From contig DASSGH010000114.1 of assembly GCA_035693615.1 (NCBI GenBank), positions 39,122 to 103,121 on the forward strand: a DNA stretch of 64,000 bases. The letters are read 5' to 3'. The position numbers and the translations under genes were made by a program. The notes below the pieces were generated by a model. The model made no database searches, was not told the origin of the DNA, and was given only the letters and a program-made list of their open reading frames with translations. Position 1 is the stretch's first letter; each line of letters opens with the position of its first letter. The DNA comes from VAZQ01 sp035693615. GTDB lineage: Bacteria > Pseudomonadota > Alphaproteobacteria > Rhizobiales > Xanthobacteraceae. Shown one piece after another: positions 33,931 through 42,281 of this stretch.

Positions 33931-35063
33931 GCATGTCCTTTCCGGATGACGATGGCCGCGCTCAGCCGCTCGCGACCCAGATGGGTCACGCGTTCGAACG
34001 CAGTCCAGGGGACCGCGTAGGTCTCGGCCGCGGCCGCCATCCCTTTGTGATCTCTGGCGGCCGCCGGATCGTGCATGAGCACATGACGTCCGTGGCGGCC
34101 GAAGGCAAAAATCCAGTGCGGCTTCCCTCTGGGAACCATGTGATATCCCGAAACGAGGACAATGACCACGCTCCCCGCGTCGAACGCCTGCATGAGAACC
34201 GATTCGCTCACTGGAGTCAGGTGGGTGGGAATAGCAAGATCCTGCGCCTCACGCTGGAACGCGAGTTGTGTCACCTGCATGACGCGACGCTTGTCGGCGG
34301 ACTGCGCCGTATCGAGGAAATAAGGGCCGGGGTGACTGACATAGACCTCCGGCTCCAGCCCATGGCGCTTGAGCGCGACCGCCATGCCATAGGGCTCGCA
34401 GCCACCCGGTCCCGAGGTCATGAAGATGGTGGTCGCTTCGCGCCAAAGCTGAAATTCGAACGCTAGAGCCGGCTTGAAGTTCCGATCGGCCCACCCCAGC
34501 GCCATCATGATGCAGGCCGGCCCGCAGGTGAATTCCGTGGTCTGGTGAAAATACGGCGGCGCCGCCGCTAGCATCGGCGAGTTCGGCATGAGGCGCTTCT
34601 CGAAGCGCAGGGCATCGCCACCGTCATCGTAATAACGGCGAATACGGCTGAATTCCCGGTACCCGCTTTTGCGGTAGCGGGAGATCGCGGCGTGGTTGGT
34701 CACGTGCACTTCGAGACGAATGGCGCGGCAGCCGCGCGCCGCCGCGGCGGCTTCCGCCGCCGCGAGCAGCATCGGGGCGATCCCGCGTCCGCCCATCTGC
34801 GGCGCGACCGCAAGCGAATAGAGACGGACGATCAGCGAGCGCGGTCGAAACAGCACGATCGCGTTCCCGGCAAGCCGGGCGCCCTGCTCGGCGACAATCA
34901 CCTCTGCGGTCGGCGAGCTGAGAAACCGCTGCAGGCTGCGGCGCGACAGCCGGTCGGTCGCGAAAACGCGATGCTCGAGTTCGATCAGCGCGTCGAGGTC
35001 GGCACGCTCGGCTTTGCGAACGCGGACATCGGCTAGCGGTGCATGGGCAAGCGAGGAGGGCAT
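33927..35063 (-). CDS. Fusion of GNAT N-acetyltransferase and peptidase C39-like domain
   Basis: A 378-residue two-domain protein. Residues ~12-155 are a GNAT acetyltransferase ('VRKAERADLDALIELEHRVF', acetyl-CoA loop 'VAPQMGGRGIAPMLL', 'AAISRYRKSGYREFSRIRRYY' in order). Residues ~165-375 are papain-like peptidase C39: catalytic Cys in 'TTEFTCGPACIMMAL' and His in 'GKPHWIFAFGRHG', with Asp in 'LMHDP'. C39 domains cut leader peptides at double-glycine sites, though here there is no ABC exporter. The start is uncertain (ATG 35063; a GTG at 35123 is in frame). It is translationally coupled to the RimK-like gene, suggesting a joint peptide-modifying function. Confidence 0.85.
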   Translation of the reverse strand: MPSSLAHAPLADVRVRKAERADLDALIELEHRVFATDRLSRRSLQRFLSSPTAEVIVAEQGARLAGNAIVLFRPRSLIVRLYSLAVAPQMGGRGIAPMLLAAAEAAAAARGCRAIRLEVHVTNHAAISRYRKSGYREFSRIRRYYDDGGDALRFEKRLMPNSPMLAAAPPYFHQTTEFTCGPACIMMALGWADRNFKPALAFEFQLWREATTIFMTSGPGGCEPYGMAVALKRHGLEPEVYVSHPGPYFLDTAQSADKRRVMQVTQLAFQREAQDLAIPTHLTPVSESVLMQAFDAGSVVIVLVSGYHMVPRGKPHWIFAFGRHGRHVLMHDPAAARDHKGMAAAAETYAVPWTAFERVTHLGRERLSAAIVIRKGHA

Positions 35064-35632
35064 CGTGACCAACGCGGCGGCGACGATACCAGCTTCGCCA
35101 CGTGCGCGCACCGGGGGCCGCACCTCGTTCTAGTCATTCCGCTCATTGAACCGCGAAACCCGACCGGCTCGCGGCTGGCAGAAGGGATATCTGCCACCGC
35201 AACGCCCGGCGCACGCGGGCACGGACGACCACCGGCGGGAATCTTGCTGTCGATTCCAGCCCTTGCGGCTGCTTGAACCGGTTCGTCGCCTGCCGCGACC
35301 AACCGCACGAGCGGCCGCAAGCGCCGCGATGGGAGCAAAACAAAAGCAGAGAAAAAAGCGGTAAATCGCGCCGGAGCCATTCGCCTCCGGCCGAGAGCTG
35401 TGATCGGCGCGTGCGCCCCCATCCACCCCCGCGTCGGTCCGGCGGTCCGCCCGGATGTCCCCCATCCGGGCGGACCCGCTCCGATTCGCCGACGAGGATG
35501 CGTAGCAGCCGTCTGCGCACCAACGCACTTATACGCAGGCGGCGCCGGCGGGCAGCGGGCGCTCTTGTCGAACACGCCGCCGATGTGCAATTTTTGGAGA
35601 ACGATGATTTTCCTCGCCGATAGGGGGACACC
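35064..35632. other. 569-bp region without a convincing gene
   Basis: Between the GNAT-C39 gene (-) and hupE (+). No reading frame here has protein-like composition. It contains a 20-bp hairpin CCGGAG...CTCCGG at 35371-35390 and a 13-bp perfect hairpin at 35445-35475. I looked for a cobalamin riboswitch, often found before hupE/btuB-type genes, and did not find its conserved boxes. Confidence 0.6.
35445..35475. repeat. Perfect 13-bp inverted repeat upstream of hupE
   Basis: GTCCGCCCGGATG pairs perfectly with CATCCGGGCGGAC across a TCCCC loop. No T-tract follows in either direction, so it is not a clear terminator. It could be part of a 5' leader structure of hupE (158 bp upstream of its ATG) or a protein-binding site. 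Confidence 0.6.
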
Positions 35633-36214
35633 ATGCGCACCGGCCTAATCACTGCCGCACTTATGCTCATCCCAGCTGCCGCCTTTGCACATACGGGCGC
35701 TGGTGAGCCGCACGGTTTCGTATCAGGCTTTGCCCATCCGCTCGGCGGGCTCGACCACGTTCTGGCGATGGTGACGGTCGGCATCTTTGCCTGGCAACTC
35801 GGGGGGCGCGCGCTCTGGCTCGTGCCGGGAAGCTTCGTCCTCACCATGGCGGCCGGCGCCGCGCTCGGCATGGCCGGCGTGGCGCTGCCGTTCGTCGAGT
35901 TGGGCATTGCCGCCTCCGTGATCGTCCTCGGCGGGATCGTAGCGTTCGGGCACAGCGCCCCGATCGTGATCGCCATGGGCATCGTCGCGCTGTTTGCGAT
36001 CTTCCATGGGCACGCCCACGGCAGCGAGATGCCGGTCGGGGCCGCCGGCGCCACCTATGCGGCGGGCTTGATGCTCGCGACCGCGCTCCTCCATGCCGGT
36101 GGTGTTGCACTCGGCTGCGCGATCGGCCGCGTCGCTGACGGCCGCGCCGGCTATCAGCTGGGCGGCGCGCTCGTCGCCCTCGCGGGGTTGGCCATTCTGG
36201 CAAATACCATTTGA
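35633..36214 (+). CDS. hupE: HupE/UreJ family metal transporter
   Basis: A 193-residue membrane protein with a cleavable signal (ending AAAFAHTGAG) and six TM segments. The diagnostic 'GFAHPLGGLDHVLAMVTVG' and 'FAIFHGHAHGSEM' histidine motifs are those of HupE/UreJ, secondary permeases for nickel or cobalt. No urease or hydrogenase genes are nearby, so cobalt uptake or general metal supply is as likely as nickel. It follows a long leader region with hairpins. The start is supported by GGGGGACACC. Confidence 0.9.
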   Translation: MRTGLITAALMLIPAAAFAHTGAGEPHGFVSGFAHPLGGLDHVLAMVTVGIFAWQLGGRALWLVPGSFVLTMAAGAALGMAGVALPFVELGIAASVIVLGGIVAFGHSAPIVIAMGIVALFAIFHGHAHGSEMPVGAAGATYAAGLMLATALLHAGGVALGCAIGRVADGRAGYQLGGALVALAGLAILANTI

Positions 36215-36238
36215 CGGTCCCAGCGCCGCGCGCGTGGG

Positions 36239-39184
36239 TCACGCTTGCGCGGATGCCTCGAGGCCCATCGCCAGCACGCGCGCGGCATGGAGCGCTTCGC
36301 GCCCACTGCCATCCCTGATCTGATGCCGGCATGACGTGCCGTCGGCGACGACGAGCGTATCTGCATCAGCCTTGCGTACCGCGGGAAGAAGCGAGAGCTC
36401 CGCCATCCTCAGCGACGCGTCGATGGTATCGGCGCCGAAGCCGAAGGCCCCCGCCATGCCGCAGCAGCTCGAGTCGACAGTTTCGACCGACAAATCAGGC
36501 ACGAGGCTCAGTACCGCCTCGACCGCCGCCATGGCGGCGAAGGATTTCTGGTGGCAGTGGCCGTGCAGCAGCGCGCGTTTGCCGATCGGCTTGAGCGAGA
36601 GCTCAAGCTTGCCGGCATTCGCCTCGCGCGCCAGAAATTCCTCGAACAGGAGTGCGTGCGCGGCCAAGCGGCGGCCCTCTTCCCGCTGCAGCAGCGCCGG
36701 GATCTCGTCGCGGAAGCCGAGCATGCAGCTCGGCTCGAGCCCGACGAAAGGAATTCCGCGCTCGATAAAGGGTGCGAGCGCGGCGGCGCAACGCTCCGCC
36801 TCGCGCCGCGCCTCGTCGACGAGCCCGACTGCGATAAAGGTGCGCCCGCAGCAGAGCGGCCGGCCGTCACCGGGGGGCTTCGGCAAATGCACGCCATACC
36901 CGGCTGCGGCGAGCACGGCGAGCGCAGCGTCGATGTTCTCCGGCTCGAAGTAGCGGTTGAACGTATCGGCAAAGAACACGACCGGCCGCGCCGCCTCGGG
37001 GCTGGCAATGCGCGTCGGCTCGCGCCATCGATCACCGCGCCAGCGCGGCAGGTTGCGCCGCGCGCTCAATCCCGCGTATTGCTCCGACCATTGCCGCAGG
37101 CGCGCGACGTTGTTGCGCATATTGGCGAGCCTGGGCCACTTGGCGGCAAGCGGCGCGTAGCGGGGTAGATAGCCGATGAGGCGATCGTGCAGCGAGAGCC
37201 CACGCTTTGCGACGCGCGCGGCCTGCACCTCGATCTTCATGCGCGCCATGTCGACCCCGGTCGGGCACTCGCGCCGGCACGCTTTACAGGAAACGCACAG
37301 CCGCAATGTCTCCGCCATCTCCTCCGAGGTGAGTGCGTCCTCTCCAAGCTGACCAGTGATGGCGAGGCGCAGCGTGTTGGCGCGCCCGCGCGTGACGTCG
37401 CGCTCGTCGCGGGTGACGCGGTAGCTCGGGCACATGACGCCGCCCGTCACCGCGCGGCAGGCGCCGTTGTTGTTGCACATCTCGACTGCACCCTGGAAAC
37501 CATGGCCGGCGCCGGGATAGGCGGACCAGTCGAGATGCGAGCGAATGTTCTCGGCGCGATAGGTGGGGCCATAGCGGAAGAGGCGGCGATCGTCGAAGCT
37601 CGGCGCGCGCACGATCTTGCCGGGATTGTAAAGGCCTTTGGGGTCGAAGCGCTCCTTGACCTGTTCGAAGGCGCGCACGAGCCGCGCGCCGAACATCTTT
37701 TCGTGGAATTCCGAACGCACGATGCCGTCGCCGTGCTCGCCCGAATGCGAGCCCTTGTAGGCGAGAACCACGTCGAAAGCCTCCTCGGCGACGGCGCGCA
37801 TCGCCTTGATGTCGTGTTCGAGACGCAGGTTGAGCACCGGCCGCACGTGCAGGCAACCGACCGAGGCATGCGCGTACCAGGTGCCGCGCGTTCCGTGCTT
37901 GGCGAAAATGTCGGTGAGCTTCGAGGTATATTCGGCGAGGTGCTCAACGGGCACCGCGCAATCCTCGACGAAGGATACCGGTTTGCCCTCCTCCTTCATC
38001 GACATCATGATGTTGAGGCCGGCGGTGCGGGTCTCGTTGATCGCAGCCTGTAGCTTCGAATCGAACACCTCGATCACGCCACCCCAATTCGCTCCGCTCT
38101 TCTTCCAGCCGAAGCCAAGCGTGCCGATGACCTCCTTGAGCTCCATGAGACGGCGGAGGTTGTGATACTGGTCGTCCTCGGCAAATTCGACGAACAACAC
38201 GGCTTCGGGGTCGCCGCGCACGACGGCGTCGATCGTGGGCCGGAACATCGCGATCTCGCGCGCCAGGCCGAGCATCGTGCGATCGATGAGCTCGACCGCG
38301 ATCGGGGCAAGCTTGACGATGTGCTGCGCGGCATCCATCGCCGCAAAGAAGCTGCCGAAGTGGCAGGCGCCGACCACGCGGCGGCCGAGCAGCGGCGAAA
38401 GTTTAAGCTCGATGCGGGTGGAGAACGCGAGTGTTCCTTCGGAGCCGACAAGAATATGGGCCAGATTGAGCTGGTTGCGGCCTGGCACCAGCGAGTCGAG
38501 ATTGTAGCCGCCGACCCGCCGCTGGACCTTCGGGAAGCGCGCCTCGATCTCGTCGGCTTCGCGCGCGGCGAGCTGCAGGAGATCGCGCGCCAGCGGTAGC
38601 AGCGGCGAGGCGGGCGCAAGATCGGATAGATCGGGCGCGACGGAGCCGAAATGCGCCGTCGTTCCGTCGGCCAGCACCGCGTCGACCGACAGCACGTTTT
38701 CGCGGGTGTTGCCGTAACGTAGCGACCGCGCGCCACAGGCATTGTTGCCCACCATGCCGCCGATGGTGGCGCGCGAGGCAGTCGAGATGTCGACCGGAAA
38801 CCACAGCCCGTGCGGCTTGAGCCGGCGATTGAGCTCGTCCAACACGATGCCCGGCTCCACGACGCAGCGCCGGCCGGGCACGTCGAGCGCGATGAGGTGG
38901 TCGAGATATTTCGAGCAGTCGACGACGAGCGAGGAATTGACCGCTTGGCCGGCCTGGGAGGTGCCGGCGCCCCGCGCCAGCACGCTCGCGCCCTCCTCGC
39001 GCGCGATCGCGAGCGCGTACTCGGCTTCTTTCACCGAGCGCGGCGCGACGACGCCGAGCGGCATGATCTGGTAGTGCGAGGCGTCCGTGGCGTAGCGGCC
39101 GCGGGTGAACGCGTCGAACGCTACATCCCCGAGGAGATGCGCCTTGAGCCGCCGCTCGAGCCCCGGTACGACCGTTTGGGCCAT
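36239..39184 (-). CDS. FAD-linked 2-hydroxyacid dehydrogenase with C-terminal Fe-S/CCG module (GlcD-GlcF type fusion, YdiJ/Dld-like)
   Basis: A protein of about 981 residues. The N-terminal half is an FAD-binding PCMH domain ('VLARGAGTSQAGQAVNSSLVVDCSKYL', split at the FAD loop, and 'TIGGMVGNNACGARSLRYG') plus the VAO-type C-terminal domain ('GEHGDGIVRSEFHEKMFG'). The second half has Fe-S ligands ('CNNNGACRAV' and 'LCVSCKACRRECPTG') and CCG-domain motifs ('LCCGRTF', 'CHQKS', 'SSCCGMAGAFGF'). This architecture is that of YdiJ-like D-2-hydroxyglutarate or D-lactate dehydrogenases feeding electrons to the respiratory chain. ATG 39184 is preferred to a GTG at 39193. It is divergent from a glyoxylate aminotransferase. 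Confidence 0.9.
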   Translation of the reverse strand: MAQTVVPGLERRLKAHLLGDVAFDAFTRGRYATDASHYQIMPLGVVAPRSVKEAEYALAIAREEGASVLARGAGTSQAGQAVNSSLVVDCSKYLDHLIALDVPGRRCVVEPGIVLDELNRRLKPHGLWFPVDISTASRATIGGMVGNNACGARSLRYGNTRENVLSVDAVLADGTTAHFGSVAPDLSDLAPASPLLPLARDLLQLAAREADEIEARFPKVQRRVGGYNLDSLVPGRNQLNLAHILVGSEGTLAFSTRIELKLSPLLGRRVVGACHFGSFFAAMDAAQHIVKLAPIAVELIDRTMLGLAREIAMFRPTIDAVVRGDPEAVLFVEFAEDDQYHNLRRLMELKEVIGTLGFGWKKSGANWGGVIEVFDSKLQAAINETRTAGLNIMMSMKEEGKPVSFVEDCAVPVEHLAEYTSKLTDIFAKHGTRGTWYAHASVGCLHVRPVLNLRLEHDIKAMRAVAEEAFDVVLAYKGSHSGEHGDGIVRSEFHEKMFGARLVRAFEQVKERFDPKGLYNPGKIVRAPSFDDRRLFRYGPTYRAENIRSHLDWSAYPGAGHGFQGAVEMCNNNGACRAVTGGVMCPSYRVTRDERDVTRGRANTLRLAITGQLGEDALTSEEMAETLRLCVSCKACRRECPTGVDMARMKIEVQAARVAKRGLSLHDRLIGYLPRYAPLAAKWPRLANMRNNVARLRQWSEQYAGLSARRNLPRWRGDRWREPTRIASPEAARPVVFFADTFNRYFEPENIDAALAVLAAAGYGVHLPKPPGDGRPLCCGRTFIAVGLVDEARREAERCAAALAPFIERGIPFVGLEPSCMLGFRDEIPALLQREEGRRLAAHALLFEEFLAREANAGKLELSLKPIGKRALLHGHCHQKSFAAMAAVEAVLSLVPDLSVETVDSSCCGMAGAFGFGADTIDASLRMAELSLLPAVRKADADTLVVADGTSCRHQIRDGSGREALHAARVLAMGLEASAQA

Positions 39185-39201
39185 TACATTCACTCAGTCG
39201 T

Positions 39202-39353
39202 GCGGTGGATTTGAAACTCCTATCATATTGCCTCAAGCACGCTTAGGAACGTCAAATCCAAAGACTGCACTAAAGTCACGAAGTTGCTAGTGTCCCTTCG
39301 ATCCCGAAGTTCGCATTTGAGCGGGCCGCGAGGACGTGCGAAGTTGGAATCGG
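39202..39353. repeat. Structured ~150-bp repeat, copy B, in a divergent promoter region
   Basis: Copy B of the repeat at 25556-25703. It contains an inverted repeat GGATTTGA (39207-39214) / TCAAATCC (from 39252), and TTCGCA / TGCGAA flanking a GC-rich loop. It begins 17 bp upstream of the FAD dehydrogenase ATG (-) and ends 125 bp ahead of the aminotransferase ATG (+). Confidence 0.75.
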
Positions 39354-39478
39354 AGCACTCGCCGGAGATCAGTCCCCGTCGCAACGGGCTTGACTGACTC
39401 TCGCATTCGTCCTTGATGGCGGCAAGCTGCGGCCGCGCGTTGCCGTGCAAAAAGCCGCGCCTGCAAAGGGACCAACTG

Positions 39479-40687
39479 ATGTCGAAGAACTCATCACGCC
39501 CCGTGGGCCGCCATTTCCTGCACATCCCCGGGCCGACGCCGCTGCCCGATCGCGTGCTCCGGGCCATGGATACGCCGATCATCGATCACCGCGGGCCGGA
39601 ATTCGCCAAGCTTGCCAGGAGCTGCCTCGACGGCATCAAGACGATTTTCAAGACCAGCAATCCGGTGATCATCTATACCGCGACCGGCACGGGCGCGTGG
39701 GAAGCCGCCCTCGTGAACACGCTCTCGCCCGGCGATCGCGTGCTGATGGTCGAGACCGGGCAGTTCGCCACGCTGTGGAAGAGCATGGCGGAGAAACTCG
39801 GGCTGCAGCCGGAATTCATCAAGACCGATTGGCGCATTGGCGCCGATCCGACGGCAATCGAGGACCATCTGCGCCGGGACAGGAACAAGGAAATCAAAGC
39901 AGTCTGCGTGCTGCACAACGAGACCTCGACCGGCTGCCTGTCGCCGATTGCGGAGATTCGCAAGGCGATCGACGCCGCCGGCCACCCCGCACTGTTCTTT
40001 GTCGACACCATCTCCTCGCTCGCCTCCACCGATTACCGGCACGACGAATGGGGCGTCGACGTCACCGTCGGCGGCGCGCAGAAGGGCTTGATGTTACCGC
40101 CCGGCATGTCCTTCAACGCGGTGAGCGACAAGGCATTTGCGGCGACGAAAAGCTCGCAGCTGGCGAAGTCGTTCTGGGCCTGGGACGACATGCTCGCCAT
40201 GAACAAGATCGGTTTCTTTCCTTACACCCCGGCGACGCAGATGCTGCACGGCCTCGCCGAAAGCGTCGCCATGCTGCACGAGGAGGGGCTCGAGAACGTG
40301 TTCGCGCGCCACCATCGCCTGGCGGAGGCAACGCGGCGCGCGGTGCGCGCCTGGGGACTCGAGATCATGTGCCGTGATGCAAAATACTATTCGCCGACCG
40401 TCACGGCGGTGCTGCTGCCGGAGGGCCACGACGCCGACGCGTTCCGCCACTTCGCGCTCGACACCTTCAACATCTCCTATGGCTCGAGCTTCGGCCGCCA
40501 TGCCGGCAAGTATTTCCGTATCGGCCATCTCGGCGACGTGAACGAGGGCATGCTCATGGGGGCGCTGGCGATCACCGAAATGGCGCTGGCGCTCGCCGGC
40601 ATCCCGCACCACAAAGGCGGCGCGCAAGCCGCGATCGATTATCTCATTGCGGCACACGCGGGCCCGGCGCGAGCGGCGGCGGAGTGA
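39479..40687 (+). CDS. Serine/alanine-glyoxylate aminotransferase
   Basis: A 402-residue class V PLP enzyme. Early motif 'HFLHIPGPTPLPDRVLRAM' is diagnostic for the alanine/serine-glyoxylate group; 'TATGTGAWEAAL' binds the cofactor phosphate, 'FFVDTISSLAST' holds the PLP Asp, and the Schiff-base Lys is in 'VGGAQKGLMLPPG'. It transfers an amino group to glyoxylate, giving glycine, or the reverse with hydroxypyruvate. AAAGGGAC precedes the ATG at 39479. The divergent 2-hydroxyacid dehydrogenase fits a common role in C2/C3 hydroxyacid metabolism. Confidence 0.9.
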   Translation: MSKNSSRPVGRHFLHIPGPTPLPDRVLRAMDTPIIDHRGPEFAKLARSCLDGIKTIFKTSNPVIIYTATGTGAWEAALVNTLSPGDRVLMVETGQFATLWKSMAEKLGLQPEFIKTDWRIGADPTAIEDHLRRDRNKEIKAVCVLHNETSTGCLSPIAEIRKAIDAAGHPALFFVDTISSLASTDYRHDEWGVDVTVGGAQKGLMLPPGMSFNAVSDKAFAATKSSQLAKSFWAWDDMLAMNKIGFFPYTPATQMLHGLAESVAMLHEEGLENVFARHHRLAEATRRAVRAWGLEIMCRDAKYYSPTVTAVLLPEGHDADAFRHFALDTFNISYGSSFGRHAGKYFRIGHLGDVNEGMLMGALAITEMALALAGIPHHKGGAQAAIDYLIAAHAGPARAAAE

Positions 40688-40835
40688 TGCAGCGCGAGCG
40701 CTAAGCGCCTCGCCAGCGCGGTTCCAGGTACACGAGTGGGCAAACGGCCGGACGGGATATCGGGGCGGGAATTTGCCAAGCTCGTCAGGGAAGCTCATAC
40801 TCTTTAAATTGATTGAATTCTGACGGAGGCCGTCC

Positions 40836-41846
40836 ATGGACATTCAAGGGCTCGGCTATGTCGGTATTCGCGCAAAATCGCTCGAGGATTGGACCGCCTT
40901 CGGCACCCGTTTTTTGGGGATGCAGCTCATCGAGCGCAGCGGCAAGAGCCTGGCGTTGCGCATGGATGATCGCAAGCAGCGCATCGTCGTCAGCGAAGAC
41001 GGCGGCGAAGGTGTAGCGTTCTTCGGCTGGGAGGTAGGCGACGCCGCCGCGCTCGACGCTTTCGCGGCAAGGCTGGAAGCCGCCGGCATCGAGGTGGCGC
41101 ACGGCTCGCGCGCGCTTGCGGACGAACGCCGCGTCAAGGATCTCGTGGTGCTTGCGGATCCGCAGGGCAACCGGCTCGAAATCTTCCACGGCGCCGAGAC
41201 CGCAAGCGAGCCGTTCAAGCCCGGCCGCTCGATCTCGGGATTTCGCACCGGACCGCTCGGCATGGGACATGCCGTGCTGCACGTCAAGGACATCAACGAC
41301 GCGGTACCGTTCTATCGGGACGTGCTCGGCTTCCGCCTGTCCGACTACATGGTGCGACCGTTCAAGGCCTATTTCTTCCACGCCAATCCGCGCCACCATT
41401 CGATCGCCTTCATCGAGACCGGCCGCAGCGCCACGCACCATTTGATGGTTGAGCTCTTCAGCCTAGACGACGTCGGGCAATGCTACGATCTCGCGCTGGC
41501 CGAGGAAGGCCGCATCGGGGTCACGCTCGGGCGGCACATCAACGATGAAGTCACTTCGTTCTATTCGAACTCGCCGTCGGGATTCATGGTAGAGTACGGC
41601 TGGGGCGGGCGGGTGATCGACGTCGAGAGCTGGCAGCCGCAAGAGGTCACCTGGGGCCCGAGCATGTGGGGGCACGACCGTCTGTGGATGCCGCCGGAGA
41701 AGCGCGCCGAGGCCCGCGCGATCCGCGTCGCGGCGGCCGCGAGCGGCCTGCGCAAGCCGGTCAACGTGATCGAGGGCAATTACAAGCTCGCAGCCGGCGT
41801 CTGCCCGTGGTGGGACGGAGTGCTGCGCGGCGAGGCGGCGGAGTAA
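40836..41846 (+). CDS. Type I extradiol dioxygenase-like VOC protein (BphC type)
   Basis: A 336-residue two-domain vicinal-oxygen-chelate protein similar to 2,3-dihydroxybiphenyl 1,2-dioxygenase. The Fe(II) facial triad is in the C-terminal domain: His of 'LGMGHAVLHVKD', His of 'SATHHLMVE' and Glu of 'GFMVEYGWGG'. Family length is about 290-310, so there is a C-terminal extension of some 30 residues. ACGGAGGCCGTCC precedes the ATG. It likely cleaves a catecholic ring; the substrate is not predictable. It follows the aminotransferase by 148 bp, perhaps with its own promoter. Confidence 0.87.
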   Translation: MDIQGLGYVGIRAKSLEDWTAFGTRFLGMQLIERSGKSLALRMDDRKQRIVVSEDGGEGVAFFGWEVGDAAALDAFAARLEAAGIEVAHGSRALADERRVKDLVVLADPQGNRLEIFHGAETASEPFKPGRSISGFRTGPLGMGHAVLHVKDINDAVPFYRDVLGFRLSDYMVRPFKAYFFHANPRHHSIAFIETGRSATHHLMVELFSLDDVGQCYDLALAEEGRIGVTLGRHINDEVTSFYSNSPSGFMVEYGWGGRVIDVESWQPQEVTWGPSMWGHDRLWMPPEKRAEARAIRVAAAASGLRKPVNVIEGNYKLAAGVCPWWDGVLRGEAAE

Positions 41847-41966
41847 CCCGCCTCCTCGTCCGAGGGGCGCGGCCTCCGGTGAGCCCGGAGGTCACGCCGC
41901 AGGGAACGAATCCACCGCAAGCTTCGTTCTGCAGGAGCCCTGACCCAATACAGGGAGCTACCCCAC

Positions 41967-42260
41967 ATGCGCGCTGCGACGCTTGCATCGATTTTGCTGG
42001 GTGTTGCGCTGGTCGGCGTGCCGCTGCAGGCGGGGTATGCCCAGCACGAAAAGCAGCCGTTCTGCCTGCAAAGCGCGACGGGCTCCTTGAACTGCACTTA
42101 CGACAGTCTCGAGCAGTGCCACCAGATCCTCGGCGGGAGTTCGGCGAGCGGCACGTGCATTGCGAATCCGGCCCGGTCGGAGACGACCGGCGGCGGCGGC
42201 ACGCGATCGCCGGATCGGCCGCCGGACAGCAGGGACAAGCCGCCGTCACCGGCGCGCTGA
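41967..42260 (+). CDS. DUF3551 small secreted protein
   Basis: A 97-residue protein with a signal peptide (LASILLGVALVGVPLQAGYA) and the DUF3551 Cys pattern: 'PFCLQSATGSLNCTYDSLEQCHQ' in parts, then 'GTCIANP'. Four cysteines would give two disulfides in the periplasm. The tail is Gly/Pro/Arg-rich and disordered. DUF3551 proteins occur in many copies in Bradyrhizobium and relatives; function unknown. AGGGAGCTACCCC precedes the ATG. It ends 21 bp from the convergent boxB stop. Confidence 0.8.
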   Translation: MRAATLASILLGVALVGVPLQAGYAQHEKQPFCLQSATGSLNCTYDSLEQCHQILGGSSASGTCIANPARSETTGGGGTRSPDRPPDSRDKPPSPAR

Positions 42261-42281
42261 TCCACGCGCCGCACGCTCGCG

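Noticed and set aside
35033..35590. Long open frame on the minus strand in the hupE upstream region
   Set aside because: Composition is Arg/Pro/Ala-rich with no recognisable fold or ribosome site; it is explained by high GC.
35064..35632. Cobalamin riboswitch ahead of hupE
   Set aside because: None of the conserved boxes (such as GCCACTG or the B12 box) could be found on either strand.
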